From Pedobacter sp. HMWF019 (lineage in GTDB: Bacteria; Bacteroidota; Bacteroidia; Sphingobacteriales; Sphingobacteriaceae), in contig NZ_QAIL01000037.1 of the NCBI RefSeq assembly GCF_003061025.1, forward strand, positions 1-64,000: a stretch of DNA of 64,000 bases, in the 5' to 3' direction. Positions within the stretch are counted from its first letter, which is position 1. The number at the start of each line of letters is the position of its first letter. The position numbers and the translations under genes are program-made. Shown piece after piece: positions 1 through 9,603 of the stretch. The notes beneath the pieces are model-generated. The model was not told the origin of the DNA and made no database searches. It saw only the letters and a list, made by a program, of their open reading frames with translations.

Positions 1-159
1 CATCAATTGTACCTTGAATCTTTCCCCCAACTGGAAAAAGCCGTAAGTATGTATATTAAAGCAGGCTTTATTCACCTGGAGCACGCACTTGGAAATTCAG
101 GGCATCACGCCTGCACCATCTGGATGATCAAAGATCTGGATTCCACTTTTCTATATTAA
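1..159 (+). CDS. GNAT-family N-acetyltransferase, C-terminal part
   Basis: An open frame runs from the first base to a TAA at 157-159 and encodes the last 52 residues of a protein that starts outside the window. The segment reads LEKAVSMYIKAGF, the characteristic end of a GNAT fold (an asparagine- or alanine-led helix followed by a YxxxGF turn that closes the acetyl-CoA site), and is followed by a hydrophobic strand ending in WMIKDL. The acceptor substrate cannot be told from this fragment. It is on the same strand as the M1 peptidase gene 35 bp downstream, so the two could share a transcript. The family call is reasonably safe; anything finer is not possible. Confidence 0.7.
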   Translation, partial: HQLYLESFPQLEKAVSMYIKAGFIHLEHALGNSGHHACTIWMIKDLDSTFLY

Positions 160-194
160 AGTGATTCTGTATTTTAGGAGCTTAATTAACTTAA

Positions 195-2669
195 ATGAAA
201 GATATATTCAGAAGATCAACTTATGCCTGTATGTTATTTGTACTGGCAGCAAGCAGCGTTATGGCGCAAACCGAGTCTCAAACTCCGGCTAAAACCGAGT
301 CTGTTTACCGTGCTTCTGCAACAAAAATCAATGCATTGGTACACACCAAGCTGGATGTTAGATTTGATTATTCCAAACGCTATTTATTCGGCAAAGAATG
401 GCTAACCTTAAAACCTTATGCTTATTCTACAGATTCTTTAACACTGGATGCTAAAGGCATGGATATTAAAACCATTGCCATAGTTAACGGTAAAGAACTA
501 CAAAAATTAAAATATGTCTACGATAATGAACAGCTGAAGATCCAGCTTGGAAAAACTTATCCTGCCGGTCAGAACTACACCATATTCATTGAATATACAG
601 CCAAGCCTGATGAACTTAAAGCCAAAGGCAGCGCCGCGATTACAGATGCAAAAGGACTTTATTTTATCAATCCTGACAGTACCATAAAAGGTAAACCCGT
701 ACAAATCTGGACCCAGGGAGAAACAGAATCTTCATCTGCATGGTTTCCTACCATCGACAAACCGAATCAGAAAACTACTGCAGAAATCAGTATGACTGTA
801 CCAGCCAAATATGTGACCCTGTCTAACGGAAAATTGACAACCCAAATCAAAAACACTAATGGTACACGAACAGATACCTGGAAAATGGATCTTCCACACT
901 CCCCTTACCTGTTTATGATGGCTGTAGGAGATTTCAAAATCTATAAAGACAAATGGAAGGATAAAGAGGTCAACTATTATCTTGAACCTGCCTACGCCCC
1001 TTTCGCCAAACAAATCTTTGGTTTGACGCCTCAAATGATTGATTTTTATTCCAATACATTAGGAATTGATTTCCCATGGAACAAATACAGTCAGATTGTC
1101 GTACGTGATTATGTGAGCGGGGCTATGGAAAATACATCAGCTACGCTCCATGGAGAGTACGTTCAGCGTACACAACGCGAAATCCTGGACGACTATTACG
1201 GACAAGCAGAAAGCACCATTGCACACGAATTGTTCCACCAGTGGTTTGGGGATTATGTGACCGCAGAAAGCTGGAGTAACCTCACCGTTAATGAATCTTT
1301 TGCTAATTATAGCGAAGTCCTGTGGGCGGAACATAAGTATGGTAAAGACGAAGGGGACGCCCACAACTATAAAGACATGGCCAATTACCTGGGCTCTAAG
1401 AATGATGCGCTTAAGAACCTCGTTCGTTTCCACTATGCAGACAAAGAAGAAGTTTTTGACTTGGTTTCCTATCAAAAAGGCGGCCGCATCCTGAACATGA
1501 TGCGTAATTATCTTGGTGACAAGGTATTTTTCAAAGGTTTAAACATCTATTTAAAACAAAATGCCTTTAAAAATGGCGAAGCACACCAGCTCCGTTTGGC
1601 TATGGAAGAGGCTAGCGGACAGGATATGAACTGGTTCTTCAACCAGTGGTATTTTAGTGCTGGCCACCCCTTGTTAACCATAGATTATGCATGGGATGAG
1701 GCTTCTAAAACAGAAAAAGTAACCCTGAAACAAACACAAGGCGGCATACCTTTCATCCTGCCTATGGCGGTTGAGGTCTATTCCGGAGCGGCAAAAAAGC
1801 GCTTTCAAATTACGATGAAAGACGCTGAGCAAACCTTCACCTTCCCTGCAGCTGCTAAACCTGATCTGGTCAACGTAGATGCAGACAAGGTTCTACTCGC
1901 CGTAAAAACAGATCATAAATCTCTGAGTGAATATGCATTTCAATATGCACATGCTCCACTATATGCAGACAGATTAGAAGCCATTATTGCTGCAGACAAA
2001 AACAAGAAAGATCCAAATGCAGCTCAAATTCTACTCGCAGCTTTAAATGACAAGTATTATGGTCTTCGCCTGGAGGCTCTGGAAGCCACTGACCTAACTG
2101 ACCCGGAAACTGTTAAAGCAGCATTACCTCTGATCCAGAAACTAGCTGCTTCAGATCCGAACACATTGGTACAGGCAGCAGCCATAAGCGCCATCGGAAC
2201 AAGTGCCAACCCAGCAGATCTTCCGTTATTCAAAAAGGGCCTGCAAAGTCCATCTTATGCTATTCAAGGTGCGTCTCTTATGGCTTTGTCGCTGCAAAAA
2301 TCTGACGAAGCCCTCGCAGCAGCAAAAAATCTGGAGAAAGACAATAAAAAAGCATTAACCGAAGCCATCGTGAATGTCTATTCAAAATACGGTTCAGAGA
2401 AAGAACTTCCCTTCATTACCGAAAAATTCACAGCGCTTGGTCCGCAGGAACAAGTACAACTGATCCCAGGCTATATGAATATGCTGGGCAAGGTTAATGA
2501 CATTAATGAACTTAAAAAAGGAGTTGACGCCGTAAAAAGCATAGGAATTAAGTATAAATCTTACGGAGCAAACACCTTTGTAAGCAACTTCTTAAACCAG
2601 CTTAAACAGAAAAAACAAGACCAGGCCAGCTTATCTTATATAGATGCTGCATTGGCTGAGCTTAAATAA
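195..2669 (+). CDS. Secreted M1-family zinc aminopeptidase
   Basis: An 824-residue protein that removes N-terminal residues from peptides, probably in the periplasm or outside the cell. A signal peptide covers about residues 1-24 and ends in VMAQ. The exopeptidase motif SGAMEN lies near residue 312. The zinc site is HELFH at 344-348 with the third ligand Glu367 in NLTVNESF, exactly the HExxH-x18-E spacing of the family. The catalytic part ends near residue 520. The C-terminal 250 residues form alpha-helical repeats resembling HEAT repeats, as in other long bacterial M1 enzymes. The ATG at 195 is the first start that gives the signal peptide. It is followed by its own terminator and is probably monocistronic. 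Confidence 0.95.
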   Translation: MKDIFRRSTYACMLFVLAASSVMAQTESQTPAKTESVYRASATKINALVHTKLDVRFDYSKRYLFGKEWLTLKPYAYSTDSLTLDAKGMDIKTIAIVNGKELQKLKYVYDNEQLKIQLGKTYPAGQNYTIFIEYTAKPDELKAKGSAAITDAKGLYFINPDSTIKGKPVQIWTQGETESSSAWFPTIDKPNQKTTAEISMTVPAKYVTLSNGKLTTQIKNTNGTRTDTWKMDLPHSPYLFMMAVGDFKIYKDKWKDKEVNYYLEPAYAPFAKQIFGLTPQMIDFYSNTLGIDFPWNKYSQIVVRDYVSGAMENTSATLHGEYVQRTQREILDDYYGQAESTIAHELFHQWFGDYVTAESWSNLTVNESFANYSEVLWAEHKYGKDEGDAHNYKDMANYLGSKNDALKNLVRFHYADKEEVFDLVSYQKGGRILNMMRNYLGDKVFFKGLNIYLKQNAFKNGEAHQLRLAMEEASGQDMNWFFNQWYFSAGHPLLTIDYAWDEASKTEKVTLKQTQGGIPFILPMAVEVYSGAAKKRFQITMKDAEQTFTFPAAAKPDLVNVDADKVLLAVKTDHKSLSEYAFQYAHAPLYADRLEAIIAADKNKKDPNAAQILLAALNDKYYGLRLEALEATDLTDPETVKAALPLIQKLAASDPNTLVQAAAISAIGTSANPADLPLFKKGLQSPSYAIQGASLMALSLQKSDEALAAAKNLEKDNKKALTEAIVNVYSKYGSEKELPFITEKFTALGPQEQVQLIPGYMNMLGKVNDINELKKGVDAVKSIGIKYKSYGANTFVSNFLNQLKQKKQDQASLSYIDAALAELK

Positions 2670-2696
2670 GCTAAATCTAGAGCTTCAATAAGACAG

Positions 2697-2731
2697 AAAA
2701 AAGGAGGGGTAAATCACCCTTCCTTTTTTTC
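2697..2731 (+). terminator. Rho-independent terminator of the M1 peptidase gene
   Basis: A 10-bp stem (2701-2710 paired with 2716-2725, one mismatch) with a five-base loop is followed by a T run to 2730. It lies 30 bp after the peptidase stop codon. The flanking A run gives partial function on the other strand, but no gene ends there. Confidence 0.85.
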
Positions 2732-2803
2732 ATCCGTATATAATTTGATTTTTAAAGGTTATGAAGCTATCATGTGCTACTAACAATTTATTCATTTCGG
2801 TTT

Positions 2804-2817
2804 GTGTAGTGCTACAC
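2804..2817. repeat. Short palindrome upstream of the OmpA-type gene
   Basis: GTGTAG-TG-CTACAC is a perfect 6-bp inverted repeat with a 2-bp spacer, 39 bp before the chosen ATG. It could be an operator. A sequence resembling the Bacteroidota -7 element (TATCTTTA, one mismatch to TAnnTTTG) lies at 2831-2838, which would put the palindrome between the -33 and -7 regions. No regulator is suggested by the neighbours. Confidence 0.3.
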
Positions 2818-2855
2818 ATGATGGTTTTATTATCTTTACGTTTACCCATTTTAAT

Positions 2856-3386
2856 ATGACGCATAAAACAACCTTCCTTTTAGCCTTGTTGCTTACCGTT
2901 ACGCTCTCTTGTAAAACCAAGAAAAAACTGGTTCAGACACCAGCACAACAGGTAGAAAATACCACCCCAGATCCTGAATTAGATAAGATTAAGAAAGACC
3001 TTCCACAAGATCAGGTAGAACGTACAAATGCTGGTATTAAATTCACCTTCAGTTCTGAAATTTTATTTCCAACCAATTCCTCTTATCTCAGTGAAGATTC
3101 GAAGAAAAGGCTAGCTGATGTTGCAAAAGTGATTCAGGAAAAAGACAAAAGCAGGAAAATCCTTATCGAAGGACATTCCGATAAAACAGGCACAGCAGTA
3201 TACAATCAGTGGCTATCAGAAAAACGTGCTGTTTCGGTAAAAACCTACCTTGTCGGTCTTGGAATCAATGCCGAACGGATCAAAACAGCGGGACTTGGAG
3301 ATACACAACCCATTGCCGACAATAAAACAAAAGAAGGCCGTTTAAAAAACCGCAGAGTAGAAATTACCTTGCTTAAAGGGATTTAA
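2856..3386 (+). CDS. OmpA-family peptidoglycan-associated lipoprotein
   Basis: A 176-residue lipoprotein that anchors the outer membrane to peptidoglycan. The ATG at 2856 is preferred over an upstream TTG at 2802 because it directly starts the lipoprotein signal MTHKTTFLLALLLTVTLSC, with the modified cysteine at residue 19. A short charged linker follows, then an OmpA_C domain from about residue 60. It contains the diaminopimelate-binding segment EGHSDKTGTAVYNQWLSEKR and the closing NRRVEI. The gene overlaps the convergent DinB-like gene by 4 bp at the stop codons. It resembles Pal in size, but no tol genes are nearby, so a specific Pal role is not claimed. Confidence 0.88.
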   Translation: MTHKTTFLLALLLTVTLSCKTKKKLVQTPAQQVENTTPDPELDKIKKDLPQDQVERTNAGIKFTFSSEILFPTNSSYLSEDSKKRLADVAKVIQEKDKSRKILIEGHSDKTGTAVYNQWLSEKRAVSVKTYLVGLGINAERIKTAGLGDTQPIADNKTKEGRLKNRRVEITLLKGI

Positions 3387-3955
3387 TCTTCTTTGGGTTT
3401 TATAAACTCATCGGTAAAATGTGCTTTGCGTTTGGGCTGATTAAACTTTTCCGCATTGTAAATTTGTGAATTTCCCCTTGGTATAGACAAAGATTCCCAT
3501 GCATTGGTGCAAAGCATTTTTGCTAAGAAAACAATCTGGCCAATATGATATGGATAATGCGCCAGTTGCCTGTTAATGGCTTCTGTTACAGTATGCCCCA
3601 TGTTCCTGATGTAGACAGTTTTATCCAGGTCATCCGCTTTCAAAGGGCGGATTGCACTAAACAAACAACGCCAACCATTTTCCCATTGCTCCAGAAGCTC
3701 CGTTTTATCAAAAACCGGAGCTTCAAATTCTTCATCCCTGTTTCGCCAGGGCTTTTCACCATCAGATATCAGGAAATCAGTCCAGCGGGAAAGCATATTC
3801 CCACTCAGATGTTTTATAATTAAAGCTATACTATTGCTGTCTTCATTAAACTGCCAGAATAGTTTATCTTCAGGGACTTGGGCAATGGCCTTATCTCCGA
3901 TCAGTTTGTAATATTCAAATTGTTTAATTACACTATCTAAATAATCTGTCGTCAT
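3383..3955 (-). CDS. DinB-like (DUF1572-type) four-helix protein
   Basis: A 190-residue cytoplasmic protein with no signal peptide. It has the layout of the DinB/YfiT metal-binding four-helix bundle: a first helix with YYKLIGDKAI, a second helix with the histidine of SIALIIKHLSGNM, and a third with paired histidines in HYPYHIGQIVFLAK. These three histidines are the usual divalent-metal ligands. Length and the Bacteroidota-typical opening (DYLDSVIKQFEYYK) fit the DUF1572 branch. Members may be thiol-dependent transferases, but no substrate is known for this branch and none is claimed. It lies 11 bp downstream of the BtuF-like gene on the same strand, so the two may be co-transcribed. Confidence 0.75.
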   Translation of the reverse strand: MTTDYLDSVIKQFEYYKLIGDKAIAQVPEDKLFWQFNEDSNSIALIIKHLSGNMLSRWTDFLISDGEKPWRNRDEEFEAPVFDKTELLEQWENGWRCLFSAIRPLKADDLDKTVYIRNMGHTVTEAINRQLAHYPYHIGQIVFLAKMLCTNAWESLSIPRGNSQIYNAEKFNQPKRKAHFTDEFIKPKED

Positions 3956-3966
3956 ACTTTTAATAA

Positions 3967-4767
3967 TTAAGAATAGAGTTCCTTTTGTAAATAAAAAAAG
4001 TACTCCACCGCTTTAACCAACCTGCTGCCATACCAGGAAAACATTTCTCCATCCACCAGCATCACTCTCGCCCCAGGCACCATCTCCCTCACCTGTCCCA
4101 GATGCTTCTCTTTAAAAGGATAGGGCTCAGAAGAAAGAAAAACAAGATCAGGTTCCAGCTCGGCCAGGTCACTTAGCCCGAGTTCCGGGTAACGGGACAT
4201 CTTCACCACATTCTGCAATCCATTCCTCATTAAAACATCATTGATAAAGGTATCTTGACCAGCAAACATATAAGGGTCTTTCCAAATCAGATAGGCTACT
4301 TTTTTATGAAGGTTGTTTTGCAAGGCCAGGACTTGCAAATCTGCAAAACCAACCTGGATCAAATGGTTCAAATACGCGGCTTCCGGCTCCCTGTTCACCA
4401 GTTCACCAATCTGCAAAATGGTATGCTTTGCACCCTCCAGATCAGCAATATCACTCATCCATACCGGAAATTCCTCCATCAGCAATTCCATCTGACTTTG
4501 TTCATTCTCCTCTTTATTACCAATAATAAGATCCGGTTTCAAGCTTCGGATCAGCTCGATATTCAGTTTTTTAGTTCCTCCAATTTTCACTTTTTCTTTA
4601 AAGCGACTTTCCGGATGAACACAAAATTTAGTAATACCAATCACCTCATTACTCAGCCCAAGGTCAAACAACAACTCTGTTTGAGAAGGCACAATAGAGA
4701 CAATTCTCTTTGGAGGATACTCTATAACGATTTCCCTCCCCAACTGATCGGTAAAAGTTCTTGGCAT
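3967..4767 (-). CDS. BtuF-like helical-backbone metal or cobalamin binding protein, no signal peptide
   Basis: A 266-residue protein of the BtuF/FhuD periplasmic-binding fold: an N-terminal lobe with PPKRIVSIVPSQTELLFDLG and the strand LIRSLKPDLIIGNKEEN, a long connecting helix, and a C-terminal lobe with LAELEPDLVFLSSEP. The family binds vitamin B12, haem or siderophores for ABC import. The start is ATG at 4767, giving MPRTFTDQ; the frame extends upstream only to a TTG at 4773. No signal peptide or lipobox is visible, which is odd for a periplasmic receptor, and no BtuC or BtuD gene is near. A cytoplasmic ligand-binding or regulatory role is possible. The family call is confident; ligand and location are not. 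Confidence 0.8.
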   Translation of the reverse strand: MPRTFTDQLGREIVIEYPPKRIVSIVPSQTELLFDLGLSNEVIGITKFCVHPESRFKEKVKIGGTKKLNIELIRSLKPDLIIGNKEENEQSQMELLMEEFPVWMSDIADLEGAKHTILQIGELVNREPEAAYLNHLIQVGFADLQVLALQNNLHKKVAYLIWKDPYMFAGQDTFINDVLMRNGLQNVVKMSRYPELGLSDLAELEPDLVFLSSEPYPFKEKHLGQVREMVPGARVMLVDGEMFSWYGSRLVKAVEYFFYLQKELYS

Positions 4768-4807
4768 ACACAAAGATAACTAACCATCATTCAGCATTAC
4801 AAAACTA

Positions 4808-7180
4808 TTACTCATATTTCAATGCATCTATCGGATTAGTCCTGGCAGCTTTATACGTTTGCCAGCTTACGGTTAAAACAGCAATAAAAACAGTAATCAA
4901 TGCGGTCAGGATAAAGATCCACCCGCTCAAAGGGGTTTGGATATCAAAGTTCTGCAACCACTTTACCATTATCATATAGGCCACTGGCAAGGAGATAAGG
5001 ATAGAGATCAGCACCAATTTCACAAAATCTGAAGATAGCATTGTCATCAATTCCTTCACAGATGCCCCCAGTACCTTCCGTATTCCAATTTCTTTGGTAC
5101 GTTGTGCTGCACTATAGGCCGAAAGCCCAAATAATCCCATGCAAGAAATAAATATGGATAGAAAACCAAACAAATTGGATAAACTGCTCAAAATAGCCTC
5201 TTCCTTCAATTTCGCTGCATTCAGATTGTCAATAAACCTAATCTCTACCGGAAAGTCAGGATTAAGTTCCTTTAAAAGTGCAGCAATGACCTCTACACTT
5301 TCAGTCAGGCTCTGTTCAGGATTCAAATGCATTGTAATGGCATCACTAATCCCTGTGGCATATGCAATGACCATAGGTGCACCAAATTTACTGCGGTCTC
5401 CCCATACAAAATCTTCAAATACACCAACCACGGTCCTTTTTTGTCCCTGGTAAAGTATTCTCGCCCCAAGCGGCTCTTTGAGGTTCATAACCTGAACCGC
5501 CTTTTTACTTAACAACAACCCCAGGGTATCTGAAGCCATTTTGCTATTAAAATCTCGGCCGGATAACAGCCTGATGCCCATCGTCTTTGTAAAATCCGTT
5601 GTCGTGTAGATTTGGTCAAAATCAATCAGTTTGTCTCCTGCAGACATCCCCTCCCATACCAAGCCACGAATACTGCTTTCACGTTCAGTAATTCCATCTG
5701 AAGATTGAGTAACTGCAGTTACTGCACCACTTGACAACAACCTGTTTTTTAATAAATCATACCGTTCATATAAAAGCCCCTCATGAGGAACCTCGATCAG
5801 GCCGTTTGAATGATAACCCAATGGCCTGTTTTTTATGAATTGAATCTGCTTATAGATTGTTAGGGTTACTGCAATAAGTATAACGGCAAAACTAAATTGG
5901 AATACCACCAGAATTTGCCTCAGATTCAAGGTGTAAATCCCAGGCTGCTGCACCTGTTTTTTTAAGGCTTGGACAGGATTAAAGTTTGCCAGGTAAAAGG
6001 CAGGGTAAAAGCCCGCCAGAAAAGCGGTTAACAATAACACGCCAGTCAAAATGAGCCAGCTTACAGGATCCAGATAGTTTATCCGGATATTAATGTCGAG
6101 TAAATGGTTAAACCAGGGTAAAAAGAGCTCCGCCAGCACGATACTGATCACAACACTGATTACAGTTAAAATGAACGATTCTACAAGAAATTGAAGAACA
6201 AGCGAACGCTTTGATGCACCAACACTTTTCTTAATTCCAACTTCTTTTGCTCTCCTTTGTGCATGTGCTGTACTCAAATTAATAAAATTGATACAGGCCA
6301 GAAGTAGAATTCCGAGTGCGAGTGACACAAAGATCCTCAGCTGTTGTATTTTTCCTCCACTGCTTTCTCCATTTACAAAATGACCATATAGATGCAGTTT
6401 AGTAAGCGGGTAAACAAAGACATCCTCTTTAGCTACAGGAAAATGCTTTTCAACGGTATGTTTTATTTTCAGATTCAATTGCTCTGCTACAGCACCAGGG
6501 TTTAGCTTCAGAATCGTGTTGAAACTATGGTTTCCCCAATTGGGTTTTTCAGGCCATTGGTTTAGAGCCTCAAATATCCGCCAGGGTACTAAGGCCTCAA
6601 AAGCATAAGTTATATTTTCCGGAAGATCCTTAACTACCGCCGTTACTTTCAAATCCGTTTGATTCTCAAATTTCAAAGTCTTGTTTAAAACATCTACAGT
6701 TCCAAATAAACGCCGGGCTGTACTTTCTGTTAAAAGAATAGAATTTGGTTGCGTTAATGCACTTTTCAGATCTCCTCTAACGGACTGGTAATTAAAAATA
6801 TCAAGAAAAGAAGGATCAGCATAGCGGCTCTGTACCTTGATGTTTTTTTGACCATTTGCAAGCAACCTTTTAGAAAGACCTGTCGTTCTCGCAATTTGCG
6901 CAATCTCCGGATACTCTTGCTTCAAAGTTTGGGCAAGCACATTCTGTGTCTGGTCAATGGTCATTACTTTATGGCCATTAAGGTCCTGCACATTGACCAT
7001 CACCTGGTAAATACCTTTTGAATCTTTAAATTGCTTATCGAAGTTCCATTCATAAGAGACATACAAGATCAGGAGCAAACAGGAAGTCAGACCAATAGAG
7101 AGACCTGTAATGTTAATGACAGAAGAAGACCTGTTCTTCCACAAACTTCTTAAAGCAATCTTCAGATTTAACCTAAACAT
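4808..7180 (-). CDS. MacB/FtsX-type ABC permease 1 (last gene of transcript 2)
   Basis: A 790-residue inner-membrane protein with two MacB_PCD-FtsX units in one chain: TM1 near residues 20-45, a large extracytoplasmic domain, three TMs near 285-425, then a second such set closing at 670-780. Each half has the cytosolic coupling motif (RAKEVGIKKSVGAS and RTKEIGIRKVLGAS), so one chain probably acts as a pseudo-dimer on an ATPase dimer. The family drives periplasmic work (mechanotransmission, extrusion or lipoprotein release) rather than ordinary transport. The N-terminal ectodomain opens with YEWNFDKQF, grouping it with the genes at 7206 and 17650. It lies 25 bp after the gene at 7206 and ends in NPIDALKYE. 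Substrate unknown. Confidence 0.88.
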   Translation of the reverse strand: MFRLNLKIALRSLWKNRSSSVINITGLSIGLTSCLLLILYVSYEWNFDKQFKDSKGIYQVMVNVQDLNGHKVMTIDQTQNVLAQTLKQEYPEIAQIARTTGLSKRLLANGQKNIKVQSRYADPSFLDIFNYQSVRGDLKSALTQPNSILLTESTARRLFGTVDVLNKTLKFENQTDLKVTAVVKDLPENITYAFEALVPWRIFEALNQWPEKPNWGNHSFNTILKLNPGAVAEQLNLKIKHTVEKHFPVAKEDVFVYPLTKLHLYGHFVNGESSGGKIQQLRIFVSLALGILLLACINFINLSTAHAQRRAKEVGIKKSVGASKRSLVLQFLVESFILTVISVVISIVLAELFLPWFNHLLDINIRINYLDPVSWLILTGVLLLTAFLAGFYPAFYLANFNPVQALKKQVQQPGIYTLNLRQILVVFQFSFAVILIAVTLTIYKQIQFIKNRPLGYHSNGLIEVPHEGLLYERYDLLKNRLLSSGAVTAVTQSSDGITERESSIRGLVWEGMSAGDKLIDFDQIYTTTDFTKTMGIRLLSGRDFNSKMASDTLGLLLSKKAVQVMNLKEPLGARILYQGQKRTVVGVFEDFVWGDRSKFGAPMVIAYATGISDAITMHLNPEQSLTESVEVIAALLKELNPDFPVEIRFIDNLNAAKLKEEAILSSLSNLFGFLSIFISCMGLFGLSAYSAAQRTKEIGIRKVLGASVKELMTMLSSDFVKLVLISILISLPVAYMIMVKWLQNFDIQTPLSGWIFILTALITVFIAVLTVSWQTYKAARTNPIDALKYE

Positions 7181-7205
7181 ATATGTACAATTGAGGTCTC
7201 AGGTA

Positions 7206-9578
7206 TTATTCATATTTCAAAGCATCCACCGGGTTGGCTCTTGCAGATTTGTAGGCTTGAAAACTAACAGTCAATAGTGCAATAAACAAAGTACCTATTG
7301 CAGCAATACCAATGATCCACCAGCTGATCGTTGTATGGAACTCAAATTTCAACAGCCACTTTCCCATCAAGTAATAGCCCAGAGGGATTGAAATAACAAC
7401 AGAGATAAAGATCATCTTCATAAACGACAAAGAGAGCAATTGCATAAGGTTGAGCATAGAAGCCCCCAATACTTTGCGAACGCCAAATTCCTTCGTTCTT
7501 TGCTCCGCACTATAAGCCGCCAGGCCAAACAATCCCAGACAGGAAACAAAAATGGATAGCCCACCAAAAAGATTCGACAAGACTCCCAAGGTATTTTCCG
7601 CTTGCAATTTATGTGCATAAAGTTCATTCACAAACTTCACTTCTACCGGATAAGCTGGATTAATATTTTTAGTAACGGTCTTTATCAGATCTATATTCTG
7701 ACTTAAACTGTTTGCAGGATTCAAACGCATCGTAACAACACCATTCCAGTTTTTACTATAAGCCACCACCATTGGCCGGTCACTGTAAAACGGCGATCCC
7801 CAAATAAAATCTTTGAATACACCAATAACAACAGCGTCCTGTCCGTGATATTTTACTTTTGCGCCCAGCGGATCCTTTAAGTTCATGATTTTCACAGCAG
7901 AACTGCTCAGCAAAACCCCTGCCGTATCAGAAGCAAAATTCCTGGAAAAATCACGACCCTGAATTAATTTTATTCCATTGGTTTTAATAAAATTATATGT
8001 CGTAGCTATTTGATTAAAGACAATTTGTTTGTCCTGATCTGCCATACCGGGCCATTCAAAATTCCAGAAACTGGACCCCTCATTAGAGATACTCATGGAA
8101 GACTGGCACATAGAAGTTATTGCACCCGACTTCAGCAAATTTGTTCTTAACAATTCATATTTCCCCTGCAAAAGACCATCCTGAGGCATTTCAACCAGCA
8201 AGTTCGTATCATATCCCAGGGGGCGGTTTTTAATAAAAGAAAGCTGCTTATAAATCACAAGAGTAGCAATAATCAGTAACAAGGCAAAACAAAACTGTCC
8301 CACAACCAATACCTGCCGCAAACTCATTGGAACAGCCTTTGCCCTGACTGCTTTCTTCTTCAGGGTCTGAATAGGATCGAATGAAGACAAATAAAGAGCA
8401 GGATAAATTCCAGACAATAATCCCGTAATAAGTACAATAAGTAAAATCCATACCCAATAGCCTCCATTAAGTACAGAGGCACTTAATTGAATATGTAGCA
8501 GGTTGTTAAATGTAGGAAGCAACAATTCCAGCATAGCGATGGCAGCTAATACACCAATCATGGTCAGTAGCATAGCTTCTAAAAAGAACTGAGCGATCAA
8601 TGAACCTCTGCCAGCTCCGATTGTTTTTTTAATTCCTACTTCCTTTGCTCGTTTTTCTGACTTGGCAGTAGCCATATTCATAAAATTGACACAAGCGATC
8701 AATAAAATACCCAATGCCAATCCTGCAAAGAGATAAATACGTTCTACGTCACCGCCAACCCCTTTTCCATTTTCAAATTTTCCGTACAGATGCTTTTCTG
8801 ACAACGGATATAAGAAAGATTCTGCACGGGTATCTTTTTGATGCAATTCCATCATCCCTTTCATCTTTAAATTGACGAGATTCAGATCTACATGCTTGTC
8901 TAATTTAACCAGTGTCTGCCAATTAAAATTTGTCCAGCTCGGATCTTTTACCCAATCAAACAATGTTTCATAAAATGACCAGGGCATTAAAAAATCAAAC
9001 CTATTAGAGGTATTAGAAGGAAGGTCTCTAATCACTCCACTCACCTTCAAATCCGTCTTGTCGTCATAACGAACAGACTGGTTAAGGGCATCACCATCCG
9101 GGAACAGAAGTTTAGCCATTCTTTCTGTCAGAACAACCGATTTGGGGTCATTCAAGGCAGTCCCCGGATTACCGGCAATAAACTCATAATTATAAATCTT
9201 CAAAAGATCAGGATCAGCAAACTTGGCTTCTTTTTTAAAACTGCTGGATCCGTTTGCAATCAATGACTGCCCACCATACCCCAATCTGCTTATGGCTTCT
9301 ACCCCTGGGATTTCCTCTTTGATTGCCCCGGCAATGACATTCCCAGTCACATCTCCGGTACCATTGATCTTTCCGTTAGCATCCTTAAAATTAGTCATCA
9401 CCTGGTAAACCTGCCCTGCCTCTTTAAAATGCTTATCAAAGTTCCATTCATAAGAAACATACAACAGCAACATCAAACAGGAAGCCAGACCTATAGCCAA
9501 ACCGATAACATTAATGAAAGAAGCCGTTTTATTTCTCCAGAGGTTCCGGAAAGCTATTTTTAGGTTAAGTTTAAACAT
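7206..9578 (-). CDS. MacB/FtsX-type ABC permease 2
   Basis: A 790-residue fused double-FtsX permease, 25 bp downstream of the ATPase at 9604 and 25 bp before permease 1, so second of three genes in transcript 2. Coupling motifs are RAKEVGIKKTIGAG in the first half and RTKEFGVRKVLGAS in the second; the chain ends in NPVDALKYE. The segment before the first motif (NFMNMATAKSEK) and the ectodomain opening YEWNFDKHF are nearly the same as in permease 6 (17650), although that gene is in the other transcript. This suggests one was copied from the other after the array had formed. Role inferred as membrane partner of one of the two ATPases here; substrate unknown. Confidence 0.88.
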   Translation of the reverse strand: MFKLNLKIAFRNLWRNKTASFINVIGLAIGLASCLMLLLYVSYEWNFDKHFKEAGQVYQVMTNFKDANGKINGTGDVTGNVIAGAIKEEIPGVEAISRLGYGGQSLIANGSSSFKKEAKFADPDLLKIYNYEFIAGNPGTALNDPKSVVLTERMAKLLFPDGDALNQSVRYDDKTDLKVSGVIRDLPSNTSNRFDFLMPWSFYETLFDWVKDPSWTNFNWQTLVKLDKHVDLNLVNLKMKGMMELHQKDTRAESFLYPLSEKHLYGKFENGKGVGGDVERIYLFAGLALGILLIACVNFMNMATAKSEKRAKEVGIKKTIGAGRGSLIAQFFLEAMLLTMIGVLAAIAMLELLLPTFNNLLHIQLSASVLNGGYWVWILLIVLITGLLSGIYPALYLSSFDPIQTLKKKAVRAKAVPMSLRQVLVVGQFCFALLLIIATLVIYKQLSFIKNRPLGYDTNLLVEMPQDGLLQGKYELLRTNLLKSGAITSMCQSSMSISNEGSSFWNFEWPGMADQDKQIVFNQIATTYNFIKTNGIKLIQGRDFSRNFASDTAGVLLSSSAVKIMNLKDPLGAKVKYHGQDAVVIGVFKDFIWGSPFYSDRPMVVAYSKNWNGVVTMRLNPANSLSQNIDLIKTVTKNINPAYPVEVKFVNELYAHKLQAENTLGVLSNLFGGLSIFVSCLGLFGLAAYSAEQRTKEFGVRKVLGASMLNLMQLLSLSFMKMIFISVVISIPLGYYLMGKWLLKFEFHTTISWWIIGIAAIGTLFIALLTVSFQAYKSARANPVDALKYE

Positions 9579-9603
9579 CGCTTGAAGTTAATCCATATTG
9601 ATC

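Noticed and set aside
2802-2855. Longer OmpA-type protein from a TTG at 2802
   Set aside because: The added 18 residues precede a complete lipoprotein signal that begins at the ATG 2856, and the TTG lies inside a palindrome.
4768-4773. BtuF-like protein starting at TTG 4773
   Set aside because: It adds only two residues before an ATG and gives no signal peptide either.
4255-4779. Plus-strand open frame of 174 codons
   Set aside because: It is antisense to the BtuF-like gene and lacks any protein-like pattern.
4774-4807. Cobalamin riboswitch or promoter before the BtuF-like gene
   Set aside because: The gap is only about 40 bp and contains no B12-box or TAnnTTTG element.
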